NCBI GenBank assembly: GCA_029212405.1
Contig: JARGNR010000062.1
Location: 1 to 33,920 of the forward strand
Origin: Saprospiraceae bacterium
GTDB lineage: Bacteria; Bacteroidota; Bacteroidia; Chitinophagales; Saprospiraceae
Direction: 5' to 3'
Length of the DNA: 33,920 nucleotides
Below are positions 17,461 to 26,134 of this stretch, in pieces; position 1 is the first letter of the stretch, and the number at the start of each line of letters is the position of its first letter. The translations under genes were made by a program, and so were the position numbers. The notes beneath the pieces are model-generated. The model searched no databases and was not told the DNA's origin. It worked only from the letters and a program-made list of their open reading frames with translations.

Positions 17461-18306
17461 TCATTTTTCAATGCTACATTTATCTAGCTGAAATGTATAT
17501 CCTTTATTTACCGTCGATTCAAAATACTTGATTAATTGATCTATATCACTATTTTCTTTCCGTTCGTATCTATTCCCTACTTCAAATTGATTTTCTGTCA
17601 TAGACAAAAGATTTCCTGTACTCAATTCAGACTTGGTTACTTGCATAATTGAATGTTCCATTTTCATTTGTTCTATGTAATCTTCATTCTGAGCAAACAA
17701 TTCAATGACTGTATAAGGAAACCGCACCAAGTGTGTCCGAATGAATATTTCCTCTATTGTCAAGTCTCGGTGGAATGGTCTCGTCACTCTTTTGTCCGTC
17801 TCATATACCTGATGATAATCTGAGAAATTATCGTAGGAAAAGTCATTAAAATAATAAGAAACGATATCGCTATTGATCGTGATACCCATTGGAATTCCAC
17901 GTTCATAAAGTTTTGCTTTTTGAAAATTGAATCCTACCCAAGCATGATAGACATCAAAACAAATGTCTTCCAATTCACCATCAATGTATCCAAATAATGG
18001 GTTTGATATATCACTGTCATTAATGAAGAGCATAAAATCATTGTCGATTTCTTCTTCATCTAAAGCAATCGACATGGGAAACTCGAATGACTCTCTCCAA
18101 AAGAACAAGGTATTCGTAGAGATGTGCGGCGTAGTTTTCAATTTCTTCACCGTTTCGAATGAATATTTATTTCCAATTTGGATCATGCTCTCTTCCAATT
18201 TGGAATTGGAATTTTCCATTGAATCGAAAAAGTTTAGCAAAGCTTTTTTAGCTTCCTCATTTAATTCAAAATTTACTCTTAAGTAATTGTAAATCTCTTT
18301 GAACAT
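17461..18306 (-). CDS. Hypothetical cytoplasmic protein
   Basis: The protein has 281 residues with no signal peptide or membrane segment and is acidic overall. The first 80 residues are helical and charged. From about residue 85 strands alternate (SFEFPMSIALDEEEIDNDFMLFI), then FGYIDGELEDICFDVYHAWVGFNF, then a C-terminal half with TIEEIFIRTHLVRFPYTVIELF. No family is recognised. The next gene upstream on the same strand ends only 20 bases away (stop at 18327-18329), so the two may share a transcript even though that gene encodes a secreted protein. Confidence 0.65.
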   Translation of the reverse strand: MFKEIYNYLRVNFELNEEAKKALLNFFDSMENSNSKLEESMIQIGNKYSFETVKKLKTTPHISTNTLFFWRESFEFPMSIALDEEEIDNDFMLFINDSDISNPLFGYIDGELEDICFDVYHAWVGFNFQKAKLYERGIPMGITINSDIVSYYFNDFSYDNFSDYHQVYETDKRVTRPFHRDLTIEEIFIRTHLVRFPYTVIELFAQNEDYIEQMKMEHSIMQVTKSELSTGNLLSMTENQFEVGNRYERKENSDIDQLIKYFESTVNKGYTFQLDKCSIEK

Positions 18307-18326
18307 TGTTGAAATCTATATTGAAT

Positions 18327-19550
18327 TTATGGGCAATCAATTTGAACCACCTTCAACTCCCCATTTAAATCAATGGAAACTCTAAAACACTCATTATTAC
18401 CGTTTTTTAAAATAACTCCTCTGTTGGGTTCTGTTATAAATAAATCTGCATTGTTTAATTCTGTTGAAGGATCATTTCCATTGGGGTAGTCATCGCACGC
18501 ATTACCTATGCCATCTTCATCATCATCAAGTTGGTCCTGATTTGAAATATTGGGACAGTTATCATTCAAGTAAACACCGTCTTGATCTTCATCGTTACAA
18601 CTGGAATAAACTTCAAAAAATGTATTACAATTCTGTACATTTTCTTTCAGATTAATGCTGCCCGTATTTACATTGCCCACCAAATGATCAAGAACACAAC
18701 ACGTCTCCAAATTTGAATTATACCTTAAATTTATACCTCCAAAATATTTTAAGTTTGAAAGCCCCTCTATATCGACCAAATTTTCATTGTTGTTTATCGA
18801 AATATAGTTTTGAGACGCCAACAAATTTGACAGAAAATCAAGATTCTCCAAATTAGAAATATTATCTAGTGTGAGCGTTTCAATATCTTGTAAACTATTT
18901 AGCGGTTCAAAACTTTCTATGGGCGGTCCCCAAATCCGGAGATAACCCAATTTAGTCACTCCGTCAAAATAGGATAAATTCATTGGTACGTTACTCCCAT
19001 AAATATCAAAAAAATCTACATCCAAGCCTGCAGGTAAAAATGATAAATCTTGAATACTTTTAGAATTCACACGAATTGTGTTTAAACTATTCAAATTGTC
19101 TATCGGGAAGAATTGAAAATTAGGATTTGTTAAACTATTTTAAGTCATAGTTCCTTGAACCCATTGTAAAGATGGAATAGAAAAAGAACTAAAATTTCCA
19201 GATAGCGTAATTCTTGTCAAAGAATCCACAAATGGAAAACTTAAAAAATCGAGACTGTCGCATACAATTGAAATTTCAGAAACCGAGGAAAGTTTTGAAA
19301 ACACCACTGTATCTTTATGGAAAACAAAGTCCATGAATCTAACCTCATAATCTACAAATTTCACGAATCCTAAATTCGAAAAATCGACGATAGGATCCAA
19401 TGTATCTTGATTCGTTATTGTTAATCGATACACAGAATCACAACTGAAATTATCCATTTCAGATTGATTCGAAATCGTCACAGTATTACATTGTGCATGG
19501 GCAACTGTGCTAAAAAATAGAATACTAGCGATGCACAGTAAGGTTCTCAT
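18327..19550 (-). pseudogene. Secreted leucine-rich/receptor-L-like protein with TSP3 repeat, interrupted by in-frame TAA
   Basis: One frame of 408 codons from ATG 19550 (signal peptide MRTLLCIASILFFSTVAHAQ) is interrupted once, by a TAA at 19140-19142 after GTMT. Reading resumes at once as NSLTNPNFQFFPIDNLNSL and stays open for about 270 codons. Irregular leucine-rich strands run through both halves, with a receptor-L-domain style cap (NSNLETCCVLDHL). Then follows a thrombospondin type-3 calcium-binding run (DEDQDGVYLNDNCPN, DDDEDGIGNACDDYPNGNDP) and a C-terminal RGVILKNGNNECFRV segment typical of many Bacteroidota secreted proteins. The stop falls inside a repeat strand where leucine (TTA) would fit. 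The downstream part has only a TTG as possible restart and no signal peptide, so it is probably inactive. Confidence 0.8.
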
Positions 19551-19707
19551 TATTCGTGATTTTAAAGTAATATAAATATACTTAGATCTATCAGATCTAA
19601 ACATAGGTTGTGTATTTCCATTCAAAAAACATGTAAATACTCCCTTTTAATGAAAAATCAATAGTTTAACTGTTCAAGTAGCTGAATTGCAAATAGCTAG
19701 TATAGTA

Positions 19708-19756
19708 TCCATTTTTAATTCTTAATTCTTAATTCTTCACTATTAATTATTAATCA
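19708..19756. repeat. AT-rich short tandem repeat after the FG-GAP gene
   Basis: Three copies of TTAATTC or close to it are followed by several ATTAAT units (ACTATTAATTATTAATC). The repeat lies directly beyond the stop of the FG-GAP gene and touches its last codons. Confidence 0.5.
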
Positions 19757-20878
19757 TTAATCCTTCTTTTTTCTCAAAACATTTCGATAGTAGTAGTTAA
19801 TATCATCAGAGTTACTCTCGATAATATCTAATCGATTATCATTATTTAAGTCTACGAGTATAATATCATAAGTCAATAGTTTTTCATCCCTAAGGTTGAT
19901 TTTTTTCCAAACAATCCCATTTTCATAATTCAGAAAGACTTCATTGGGTGCTCCCGAATTAGCAATAACAATATCGATGCTCCCGTTCCCATCTAAATCT
20001 CCAAAATCTAAGGAATATGAATTATTAAACGTACTATCAAAAACTACTTTTCTACTGTAACTTCTATCGTTACTACCAAAGTAAATAACATTTGGTTCTT
20101 CGATGTTAGCACTGATGATGTCAAGATATCCATCATTATCAAGATCAACTACACCAATTGATCTTGTTTCATCAGTTCCACTACCAAATGGGATTTCATT
20201 TGCAAAATTTAGTTTTCCATCATTCAAATAAATGAAATTTTGCTGCCCATCTCGATTTGCTAAAATTAAATCCTTATACCCATCGTTGTCAATGTCGCAC
20301 ACATCAACATCAATTGTAGAGTCATTTTTAGAGCCAAATTTTACTGTTTCTCTAAATTCCCCTTTTCCGTTATTTAAGCAAATTTCATTTTCTTCAGACC
20401 TATTCGTAATGAGTATATCGATATCTCCATCATTGTCTATATCGACTGTTTTTAAATTACGAGTCGGAGAATATGCTTTTCCAAAAGTACTAGATTTCAA
20501 AAAATCACCTTTCCCATTATTCAAGTAAATCACATTGGGGGCCATATCATTGCCAACAGCCACATCCAAATCTCCGTCTCCATCAAAATCAGCTAATTCC
20601 GTGGCGTAACTTGTCTCATTTATATGGTCTAGTAATTTGGAAACAGTGAAACGTCCATATCCATTATTGAATAAAATCTGGTTGGGTTGTGGCCAATGTC
20701 TTCCATTTGCGACGATTACATCTATATCTCCATCATTGTCTATGTCTCCGGCACTTATTGAAGCAGACTTATCCTTTGTTGGACCTAATATTGACCAGCT
20801 GTTAGAGGAAAATTTAATCTCCTGAGCGTTTACTAAATATTGAAATAGTATCAGAGGAACTATAAATATATATTTCAT
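19757..20878 (-). CDS. Secreted FG-GAP/VCBS seven-repeat protein
   Basis: The protein has 373 residues. A signal peptide (MKYIFIVPLILFQYLVNAQ) is followed by seven FG-GAP/VCBS repeats, each with a calcium-binding D-x-D-x-D-G-x-x-D loop: DIDNDGDIDVIVANG, DFDGDGDLDVAVGND, DIDNDGDIDILITNR, DIDNDGYKDLILANR, DLDNDGYLDIISANI, DLDGNGSIDIVIANS and a degenerate DLNNDNRLDIIESNS. Seven repeats make a complete integrin-like beta-propeller. There is no T9SS tail, so export by Sec to the periplasm or cell surface is likely. The role is unknown; such propellers bind proteins or glycans. Confidence 0.9.
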   Translation of the reverse strand: MKYIFIVPLILFQYLVNAQEIKFSSNSWSILGPTKDKSASISAGDIDNDGDIDVIVANGRHWPQPNQILFNNGYGRFTVSKLLDHINETSYATELADFDGDGDLDVAVGNDMAPNVIYLNNGKGDFLKSSTFGKAYSPTRNLKTVDIDNDGDIDILITNRSEENEICLNNGKGEFRETVKFGSKNDSTIDVDVCDIDNDGYKDLILANRDGQQNFIYLNDGKLNFANEIPFGSGTDETRSIGVVDLDNDGYLDIISANIEEPNVIYFGSNDRSYSRKVVFDSTFNNSYSLDFGDLDGNGSIDIVIANSGAPNEVFLNYENGIVWKKINLRDEKLLTYDIILVDLNNDNRLDIIESNSDDINYYYRNVLRKKKD

Positions 20879-21335
20879 ATCTTTTTTTGATTGGTTCTAA
20901 CAGTTGTATATCAACTCCCAAAGAACTCTATCCCTTCTATCCCTCAAGCTAACTATAACCTACTCCATCGATATTCATTCTTCCACACCAAAGCTTCACC
21001 CGTTATTAATTATATACATTCTGATAATAAATAAATATATACGCCTAAAATCAGACACCAAAATATCACTTTATTGGTCTCTGGTGGTTTATCACCCTAA
21101 ATATAAACAACTTAAAGCATCTTGAGCAATAGGACTCAGTTTTAACCTGTTCGAATGAGCGCTGGCATAAAATATAAAGCATTTATTTCAATGCTTTGAA
21201 CTAAATGAAAAGTAAAAATAATATCTGATAGATAAGCCTATACCTGTAGAAGATATCTAATTAAAAACAATGGTATCATTCAGCTGCCAGCTATTAAAAA
21301 ATAAGCATATAGAGGATACACCGTAAAATTAAAAA
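20879..21335. other. Intergenic region without a recognised gene
   Basis: The region between the FG-GAP gene and the terminator of the next gene is AT-rich. A plus-strand frame at 20904-21125 is low complexity and not called. No complete promoter pair was seen. Confidence 0.4.
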
Positions 21336-21371
21336 GACGTGATAAGTTGTTTCTTATACACTTATCACGTC
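21336..21371 (-). terminator. Intrinsic terminator of the 341-residue protein gene
   Basis: GACGTGATAAG (21336-21346) and CTTATCACGTC (21361-21371) form a perfect 11-bp stem with a 14-base loop. On the minus strand the stem is followed directly by TTTTTAATTTT. It lies 45 bases beyond the stop of the gene at 21416. Confidence 0.85.
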
Positions 21372-21415
21372 CCATCGAATTGTTTATCCTATTTTTAAAG
21401 CAAAGGCAAATCTTT

Positions 21416-22441
21416 TTACATTTTCAATATATACCCGGCAACCAACTTACGAATGGCATCCAACGCTTCTTGTAGTAATTCTTCAACTACGGAAAACTCA
21501 GTCCCATCTGCATACCTCACCTTTGAGCCATCTCCATCGGGACTAGCGTGATCCACATCAATGGATGTTCGCCAATATTGAGCATGGTTTCTCCATTCGG
21601 TTTGATCTACTATTGTTGGCGCATCTACCCAAACATTCCAAGCCAAAACACTATCTTTTTGTAATAAATTTCCAGATCCTACATTAAATAGATTCATTAC
21701 AAGTTGATTAAAACTATCCACAAAATCATTTCCTGTTTTTGCAATCTCGCCAATACCCACTTCAAGATTCGCATAATTCCACGCTTCCCCATTGTGTAAT
21801 GTGAATACGGGCAAATGATCTAAAGCTTTGGGTGTGTATAATTTGTCTCTTACAAAAATCACTTCAGGGTCTTCTACATGATCCATCTTATACGTACGAT
21901 GCGTATGGAGATTTATAGCTTGGTCCTTACTAATCGGTAAATGATGGAATAGGTTTAATAAATCAAAAGCACCCCAAAGAAATTTCCCTAAACTAGACTG
22001 ATTGGCATCCTTACTGAACCATATTTTTGGTTTCACTACCATATCAATGGCCAAGCTTTTATCTGTTTCATTGACCCAGCCTCGTTGTTTGTCAACGGTG
22101 ACTTCAACGTTGATGGTCCCAAATCCTTTTATGTATGTTCCTTGCTGTGGACAGATGACGGCCCAGTTTTGTCCAGTAGCATCATATCCTGCTCTAGAAA
22201 TGTCTGGAGCAAACATTTGAAAACACCTCGAATCAGGATCATCGTGAATAGTCAGCCAGGTAAATTCCGGCCATAATACCCGTTGTTGACGTTCAATATT
22301 ATCAACACATTCTAAATTTTTATTAAACTTTATTGTACTTAAATCTGCAACTCCATCTTTGTATTGCAGTTCTGGATGATTCTCAATAAAGCCACCTTTC
22401 CAACCTTTCGCTGGGATGTGATTTGGTACGATCTTACTCAT
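21416..22441 (-). CDS. Uncharacterised 341-residue protein
   Basis: No family is recognised. There is no signal peptide or membrane segment. The N-terminal half has many aromatic residues (KGWKGGFIENHPEL, VLWPEFTWLTIHDDPDSRCFQMF). The middle carries a His-rich stretch FHHLPISKDQAINLHTHRTY (about 183-202), and residues 300-320 hold DVDHASPDGDGSKVRYADGT. The C-terminus is a helix (VVEELLQEALDAIRKLVAGYIL). The gene stands alone with its own strong terminator and looks intact. The layout suggests a beta-rich, possibly secreted or surface-associated protein, but this is not shown. Confidence 0.7.
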   Translation of the reverse strand: MSKIVPNHIPAKGWKGGFIENHPELQYKDGVADLSTIKFNKNLECVDNIERQQRVLWPEFTWLTIHDDPDSRCFQMFAPDISRAGYDATGQNWAVICPQQGTYIKGFGTINVEVTVDKQRGWVNETDKSLAIDMVVKPKIWFSKDANQSSLGKFLWGAFDLLNLFHHLPISKDQAINLHTHRTYKMDHVEDPEVIFVRDKLYTPKALDHLPVFTLHNGEAWNYANLEVGIGEIAKTGNDFVDSFNQLVMNLFNVGSGNLLQKDSVLAWNVWVDAPTIVDQTEWRNHAQYWRTSIDVDHASPDGDGSKVRYADGTEFSVVEELLQEALDAIRKLVAGYILKM

Positions 22442-22765
22442 TGTATATATTTTATTAGTTCACCTAAACATATAAAAGAATCCGTTCGCATTTGAGCGCA
22501 TAATTCCTTGGTTTAAATACAGGTAGTTCTACGTATACAACTTTGGTTTTACATCGTAATTGCCTCTTGTTATTTTTTGTAATCTTAATCTTAAATACCC
22601 CTTTTAGTAATTCTTTACTCCGAAAAATGAACATACCCAAGGCAAAAAATCCTTTTGTAGCCCTAAAACAGAGTAGTCAAAAAGAATCCTAAATTCTTTA
22701 GTGAGTGGTAAGAAGTATTTTACAATTTTTCATGTATCATTTCTATAAATCACCCCAAAATAGGT
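22442..22765. other. Intergenic region without a recognised gene
   Basis: This is AT-rich sequence between two minus-strand genes. An AAATAG/CTATTT dyad at about 22756-22769 overlaps the stop of the VOC gene and could be a weak terminator. Nothing else is seen. Confidence 0.4.
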
Positions 22766-23143
22766 CTATTTCAGTTTAAAATTACTGACTATTATCCCAA
22801 AACCATCGGGGTCTTTAATGTATACCCCGTTATCCATCCAAAACGGATTGTTAGGCCTATTTTTCTTTATATTGTATTTCTCAATACGTTCAATAATAGT
22901 ATCATATTCACTTTTCTCTAATGGATAAAAAACCAACAAATCCTCTGAATCAAATACATGATGTGCTTGAGTTTTGGATGATGTAAATTCAAGATGCCAG
23001 CTGTGATTAGCCTTACCTAAGAAAACGCCACTATAGCCATTATGATTTTCAAAATTGAACAATATATCTAACCCAATAATAGAGGTATAAAAGTCAGTAA
23101 TTAACCCAAGATCATTGGTATGTCTTGCACTTCTAAATTCCAT
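22766..23143 (-). CDS. VOC (glyoxalase/bleomycin-resistance fold) protein
   Basis: The protein has 125 residues, the length of a single two-module VOC protein. It opens with FRSARHTNDLGLITDFYTSIIGLDILFNFENHNGYSGVFLG and contains SWHLEFTS. It ends with NGVYIKDPDGFGIIVSNF, the usual metal-ligand-bearing last strand of the fold, though here the classic Glu is not in the standard place. VOC proteins bind metals and small substrates; the reaction cannot be told. It follows a second VOC gene by 21 bases on the same strand. Confidence 0.85.
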   Translation of the reverse strand: MEFRSARHTNDLGLITDFYTSIIGLDILFNFENHNGYSGVFLGKANHSWHLEFTSSKTQAHHVFDSEDLLVFYPLEKSEYDTIIERIEKYNIKKNRPNNPFWMDNGVYIKDPDGFGIIVSNFKLK

Positions 23144-23164
23144 CTTAAATAGATTTCAAAAGAA

Positions 23165-23563
23165 TTAAAATTGTTCTTCATAGAAACTTATAACTAATCC
23201 ATTTGGCTCTTCTACATAAAAACTTCTATGACCCCATGGCTGATTAAAAATGTTTTCTTTAATGGGAACGCCATTGGATTTGTAAGTCTCAAAAAGTTTG
23301 TCAATATCCCAAACTTGAATTCCTGCAAAAACACCCTGAGGAGCTCTATAATCTAGACCTATATGCCTTTTATTATCTTCTATTGGGCGTTTTAGTATTT
23401 CTATCAATCCTTCTCCAATTTTAAAGACTGCACCTTTTTCATTTTCATTTCTGTCCCAGGAATGTCCAAGGTTAAAATTTAATTTATTCTCGTAAAAATC
23501 ATACGTTTCATCATATTTATCTGTGCTATATGTAAATCTTAAGTTTGCTGCTATAATTTTCAA
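23165..23563 (-). CDS. VOC-fold protein
   Basis: From TTG 23563 the protein has 132 residues and starts with MKIIAANLRFTYSTDKYDETYDFYENKLNF, the normal opening of this family. Longer starts at 23584 and 23596 (both GTG) would add a stretch that aligns with nothing expected and leave little room after the -7 box at 23607. The middle has GLIEILKRP and the end PWGHRSFYVEEPNGLVISFYEE, a typical final strand with Glu. It is 21 bases upstream of another VOC gene, so the two probably share a transcript. Substrate unknown. Confidence 0.85.
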   Translation of the reverse strand: MKIIAANLRFTYSTDKYDETYDFYENKLNFNLGHSWDRNENEKGAVFKIGEGLIEILKRPIEDNKRHIGLDYRAPQGVFAGIQVWDIDKLFETYKSNGVPIKENIFNQPWGHRSFYVEEPNGLVISFYEEQF

Positions 23564-23606
23564 AATATCCTGTTTTAATTTCACGACAAATATCACAGGA
23601 GTACTC

Positions 23607-23614
23607 CAAATATA
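23607..23614 (-). promoter_or_regulatory. Candidate -7 box of the VOC gene pair
   Basis: CAAATATA on the plus strand is TATATTTG on the gene strand, an exact TAnnTTTG. It lies just upstream of the VOC start codons and 6 bases beyond the dyad at 23621-23652. Confidence 0.4.
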
Positions 23615-23620
23615 AAACAG

Positions 23621-23652
23621 ACCTTAGTACAGAATGTGGACTGTACTAAGGT
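23621..23652. promoter_or_regulatory. Perfect 12-bp dyad between LuxR-type gene and VOC genes
   Basis: ACCTTAGTACAG (23621-23632) and CTGTACTAAGGT (23641-23652) are a perfect inverted repeat with an 8-base loop. On the minus strand it follows the LuxR-type gene and is followed by CTGTTTTATATTT. It could be that gene's terminator or an operator of the VOC genes, because their -7 box starts 6 bases further on. Confidence 0.6.
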
Positions 23653-23676
23653 ACGGGACATTAGTCCATTTGTGAG

Positions 23677-24615
23677 TTATATATTAAATAAGCCTCTTTT
23701 CAAACTTATATCAACAGCTTTGGTTCGATTTTCTGCATTGAGTTTGGACAGTATTGAAGTAACATGGAATTTAACGGTACGCTCTGTTATGAATAGTTGT
23801 TTACCTATCTGACCGTTTGTTAAGCCTTCCCTTATAAGCGATAGCACCTCTAATTCCCGTTTTGAAAGCGGTAATTCCGGGAATTGATGTCTTTTTTGGG
23901 GTAAACTACTTGCCTCTTGAGTATTAGTTTCCTTGATTAAAGAAGCAAACTGACTATTAAAATCGTTGACTTTTTTAAGGGCATTCTTTACCTTATTCTT
24001 ATCATTTTCTATTGCATTAAGACATGAAATTATGTCCTCCATGTGGGAATGAAAAAACTTTTCGAATACTTTAGGAATCTTACTTTCTGATTTGATTTGT
24101 TCGTCTTTATATGCATGCTGTATGTGGGTGCGTTGAATAGCACTCCCAACCAATTCACTAATTGTGTTAAGAATTGTTAGTTCCTTTTCTTCCAATTGCC
24201 GCCTCTCTCTACTGAGTAAATTTATTAGTCCTACTTTTTGTTTATTTATAATGATTGGAACTACTGCATGAAATTTCAATCCTTTGGTTCCATCTTTAAT
24301 ATCTTTTAGTCTTGAACACACCATTTCACTAATATTTATTGACTGGTGGATATCATCTAAAAAATATTGATTTATACAATAACACCATCCTGATAAACGC
24401 TCTGGATAATTACTTAATGCAGGGGGAAGATTGTAGGAGGTTGCTAGATAAACAGATTGATTATTAGGTTCAGTGAGCCAAATCCACCCGGTCTCTAGAC
24501 CTAAAATAGTTACGGTCTTCGCTAAAGATTTTCGAAGAGCAGAATTCAGAGAATACTCTTTATTTAGTAGACTTGCTATTTCATATAAATGAGAAAAATA
24601 GTCTTTATCTTTCAT
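23677..24615 (-). CDS. GAF-domain LuxR-type transcription regulator
   Basis: The protein has 312 residues. A GAF-like sensor domain spans about residues 20-160 (TGWIWLTEPNNQSVYLATSYNL, then HAVVPIIINKQKVGLINLL). A helical linker of about 80 residues follows, and then a LuxR HTH at about 247-310 (LSKRELEVLSLIREGLTNGQIGKQL, ITERTVKFHVTSILSKL, NAENRTKAV). The GAF domain probably binds a small molecule or senses redox state; no cysteine or haem motif is clear. The gene lies between a DUF2071 gene upstream and two VOC genes downstream on the same strand. A perfect dyad just downstream could be its binding site or its terminator. Confidence 0.9.
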   Translation of the reverse strand: MKDKDYFSHLYEIASLLNKEYSLNSALRKSLAKTVTILGLETGWIWLTEPNNQSVYLATSYNLPPALSNYPERLSGWCYCINQYFLDDIHQSINISEMVCSRLKDIKDGTKGLKFHAVVPIIINKQKVGLINLLSRERRQLEEKELTILNTISELVGSAIQRTHIQHAYKDEQIKSESKIPKVFEKFFHSHMEDIISCLNAIENDKNKVKNALKKVNDFNSQFASLIKETNTQEASSLPQKRHQFPELPLSKRELEVLSLIREGLTNGQIGKQLFITERTVKFHVTSILSKLNAENRTKAVDISLKRGLFNI

Positions 24616-24715
24616 TTTACAACATTGATTTTAGCCCAAAAATTGATCTAGTATTCAAATTAATATTAATCTCAAGACTTTATGCATACATCAGGAATTA
24701 GGTTTTATCTATACC

Positions 24716-25444
24716 TCAAATACTATTTTTAGTGGCTTTTATTTTATCTAATCCAATCCATTCGTGTTCTATATCTTTCATTAATAAAGCATTGTCAAAC
24801 TTAACAGAACCGTCTGGAAATATACTTTTATCATCAAAAAAACTAGATTCAATATGTTCTACTTCCAATAGGGAGACGTTCCAATTGTAAGCCTTAAGCT
24901 CTAGCCCTTCAAAATAATTTCTATCCGGTGAATATCCGATCGAACCATTCTCAAAAAATTTGGAAACGCATTCCAAGTTTTCAAAAACACTATCGCTATT
25001 CCATTTTTTGGTTTCTTTAGCTATAATCGATAAGGATGTTTTATCATCACTTAGGAAACTTACATTGTAATTTCCATCGGATTCATGAACCGTAAACGCA
25101 GCGAGATGATGAATTCCAGGGAAAATGGTTCCACCTGCTAAAGAGTTCAATCTTGAAGAAGTATCACGTCTTGGGATAAATACACCTTCTTTTAGTTCTC
25201 CATTTTCGGTCCACTCCACCGCAATTCTATGAGCTCCGTTTTCAGATGATATTCCAAATTGTTTTGGCAGCCCTTTGGGTCTAATTTCTTTAAGTCGTAT
25301 AAGACAAATACCAGCTATACCTTTTCCATTTACTAATTTGGGCTTAAATGGATAAGGCAAAAAGTTTTCCAAGGCTTCCCTGTCAACTTGATAATTTATA
25401 AGAATTCTTCGATCGATTACCCCTTTAATCTTTGGTATTTTCAT
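24716..25444 (-). CDS. DUF2071-family protein
   Basis: The protein has 242 residues without signal peptide or membrane segments. It has the family outline: ILINYQVDREALENFLPYPFKPKLVNGKGIAGICLIRLKEIRPKGLP at the start, EWTENGELKEGVFIPRRDTSSRLNSLAGGTIFPGIHHLAAF in the middle and PDRNYFEGLELKAYNW later. DUF2071 (YqjF-like) proteins have an acetoacetate-decarboxylase-like fold and unknown function. It begins a minus-strand cluster with the GAF-LuxR regulator (100 bases downstream) and the VOC pair. The best promoter in the window lies upstream (25503-25534). Confidence 0.88.
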   Translation of the reverse strand: MKIPKIKGVIDRRILINYQVDREALENFLPYPFKPKLVNGKGIAGICLIRLKEIRPKGLPKQFGISSENGAHRIAVEWTENGELKEGVFIPRRDTSSRLNSLAGGTIFPGIHHLAAFTVHESDGNYNVSFLSDDKTSLSIIAKETKKWNSDSVFENLECVSKFFENGSIGYSPDRNYFEGLELKAYNWNVSLLEVEHIESSFFDDKSIFPDGSVKFDNALLMKDIEHEWIGLDKIKATKNSI

Positions 25445-25502
25445 TTTCTTCTAATTCTGACTAACATTCATTAAATTGTTAACTATCAATATTTTTCTTC
25501 AT

Positions 25503-25534
25503 CAAATTTACTTTTTCTACAACAGCATCTCAAA
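25503..25534 (-). promoter_or_regulatory. Promoter of the DUF2071 gene
   Basis: On the minus strand TTTG (plus CAAA at 25531-25534) is followed after 20 bases by TAAATTTG (plus CAAATTTA at 25503-25510). This is a complete match to the Bacteroidota -33/-7 promoter with near-ideal spacing, about 60 bases before ATG 25444. Confidence 0.65.
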
Positions 25535-25686
25535 TTTTTAAATCGAACAACAAAAGAGGAAATGCCGCCATCACTAATTAACTGACACAAATTATCTTAC
25601 ATCCCTTACCTTGTTGGATAGAAATGGGACCTCTATTCACCTAAAATTGCTTGAGTAATCCTTAAAAAGAAAGAAACAACACAGAC

Positions 25687-26004
25687 GTGATATTTGAAAA
25701 TTCATCGGATCGATCAGAAGTCTGGAAAACAATCGTTGTATTCCTTGCCATTGTCACCATTTTAAGTTCGATTTTTCATTATGCAATAGTAAATTTATAC
25801 CCTTCCCGAATATACATTGGAAGTCTGATGTGGTGTCCAGCAATAGCCGCAATAATTACACTAAAACTAAAGAAAAGACCGATTTCATCTTTAAATTGGA
25901 ACTGGGGAAATTGGAAATATATTCGACTATCTTATGTTGTTCCAGCCTTGTATGCGATAATTACCTATCTACTAATCTGGATATTGGGTTTAGGAAAATT
26001 ATAA
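25687..26004 (+). pseudogene. Truncated CPBP-family intramembrane protease
   Basis: From GTG 25687 the frame gives 105 residues with three membrane segments (VVFLAIVTILSSIFHYAIVNL, WCPAIAAIITLKL, VVPALYAIITYLLIWILGLG). The sequence has the N-terminal look of CPBP glutamic-type intramembrane proteases (WKTIVVFLAIVTI, then the MWCPAIAAIIT segment). Full-length members are about 250-320 residues, and the catalytic EExxxR and FxxxH motifs come later. Here the frame ends at IWILGLGKL and nothing downstream restores them before the next gene, which is convergent. It is therefore a 5' fragment and cannot be an active protease. Confidence 0.7.
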
Positions 26005-26134
26005 AGAAAAACGCATCGTCAAAAGATCGAAAAATTTAACATTGATATGCGAACCAGGTAAGTAGGGATATTCATAATTTATACTTTATAGTGATTACTA
26101 GTACTTTATGCCATCTTACATCCTTTGCATATCA

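Noticed and set aside
20904-21125. 73-codon plus-strand frame
   Set aside because: It is low complexity, hydrophobic and Lys/Ile/Ser rich in an AT-rich spacer, with no promoter and no domain.
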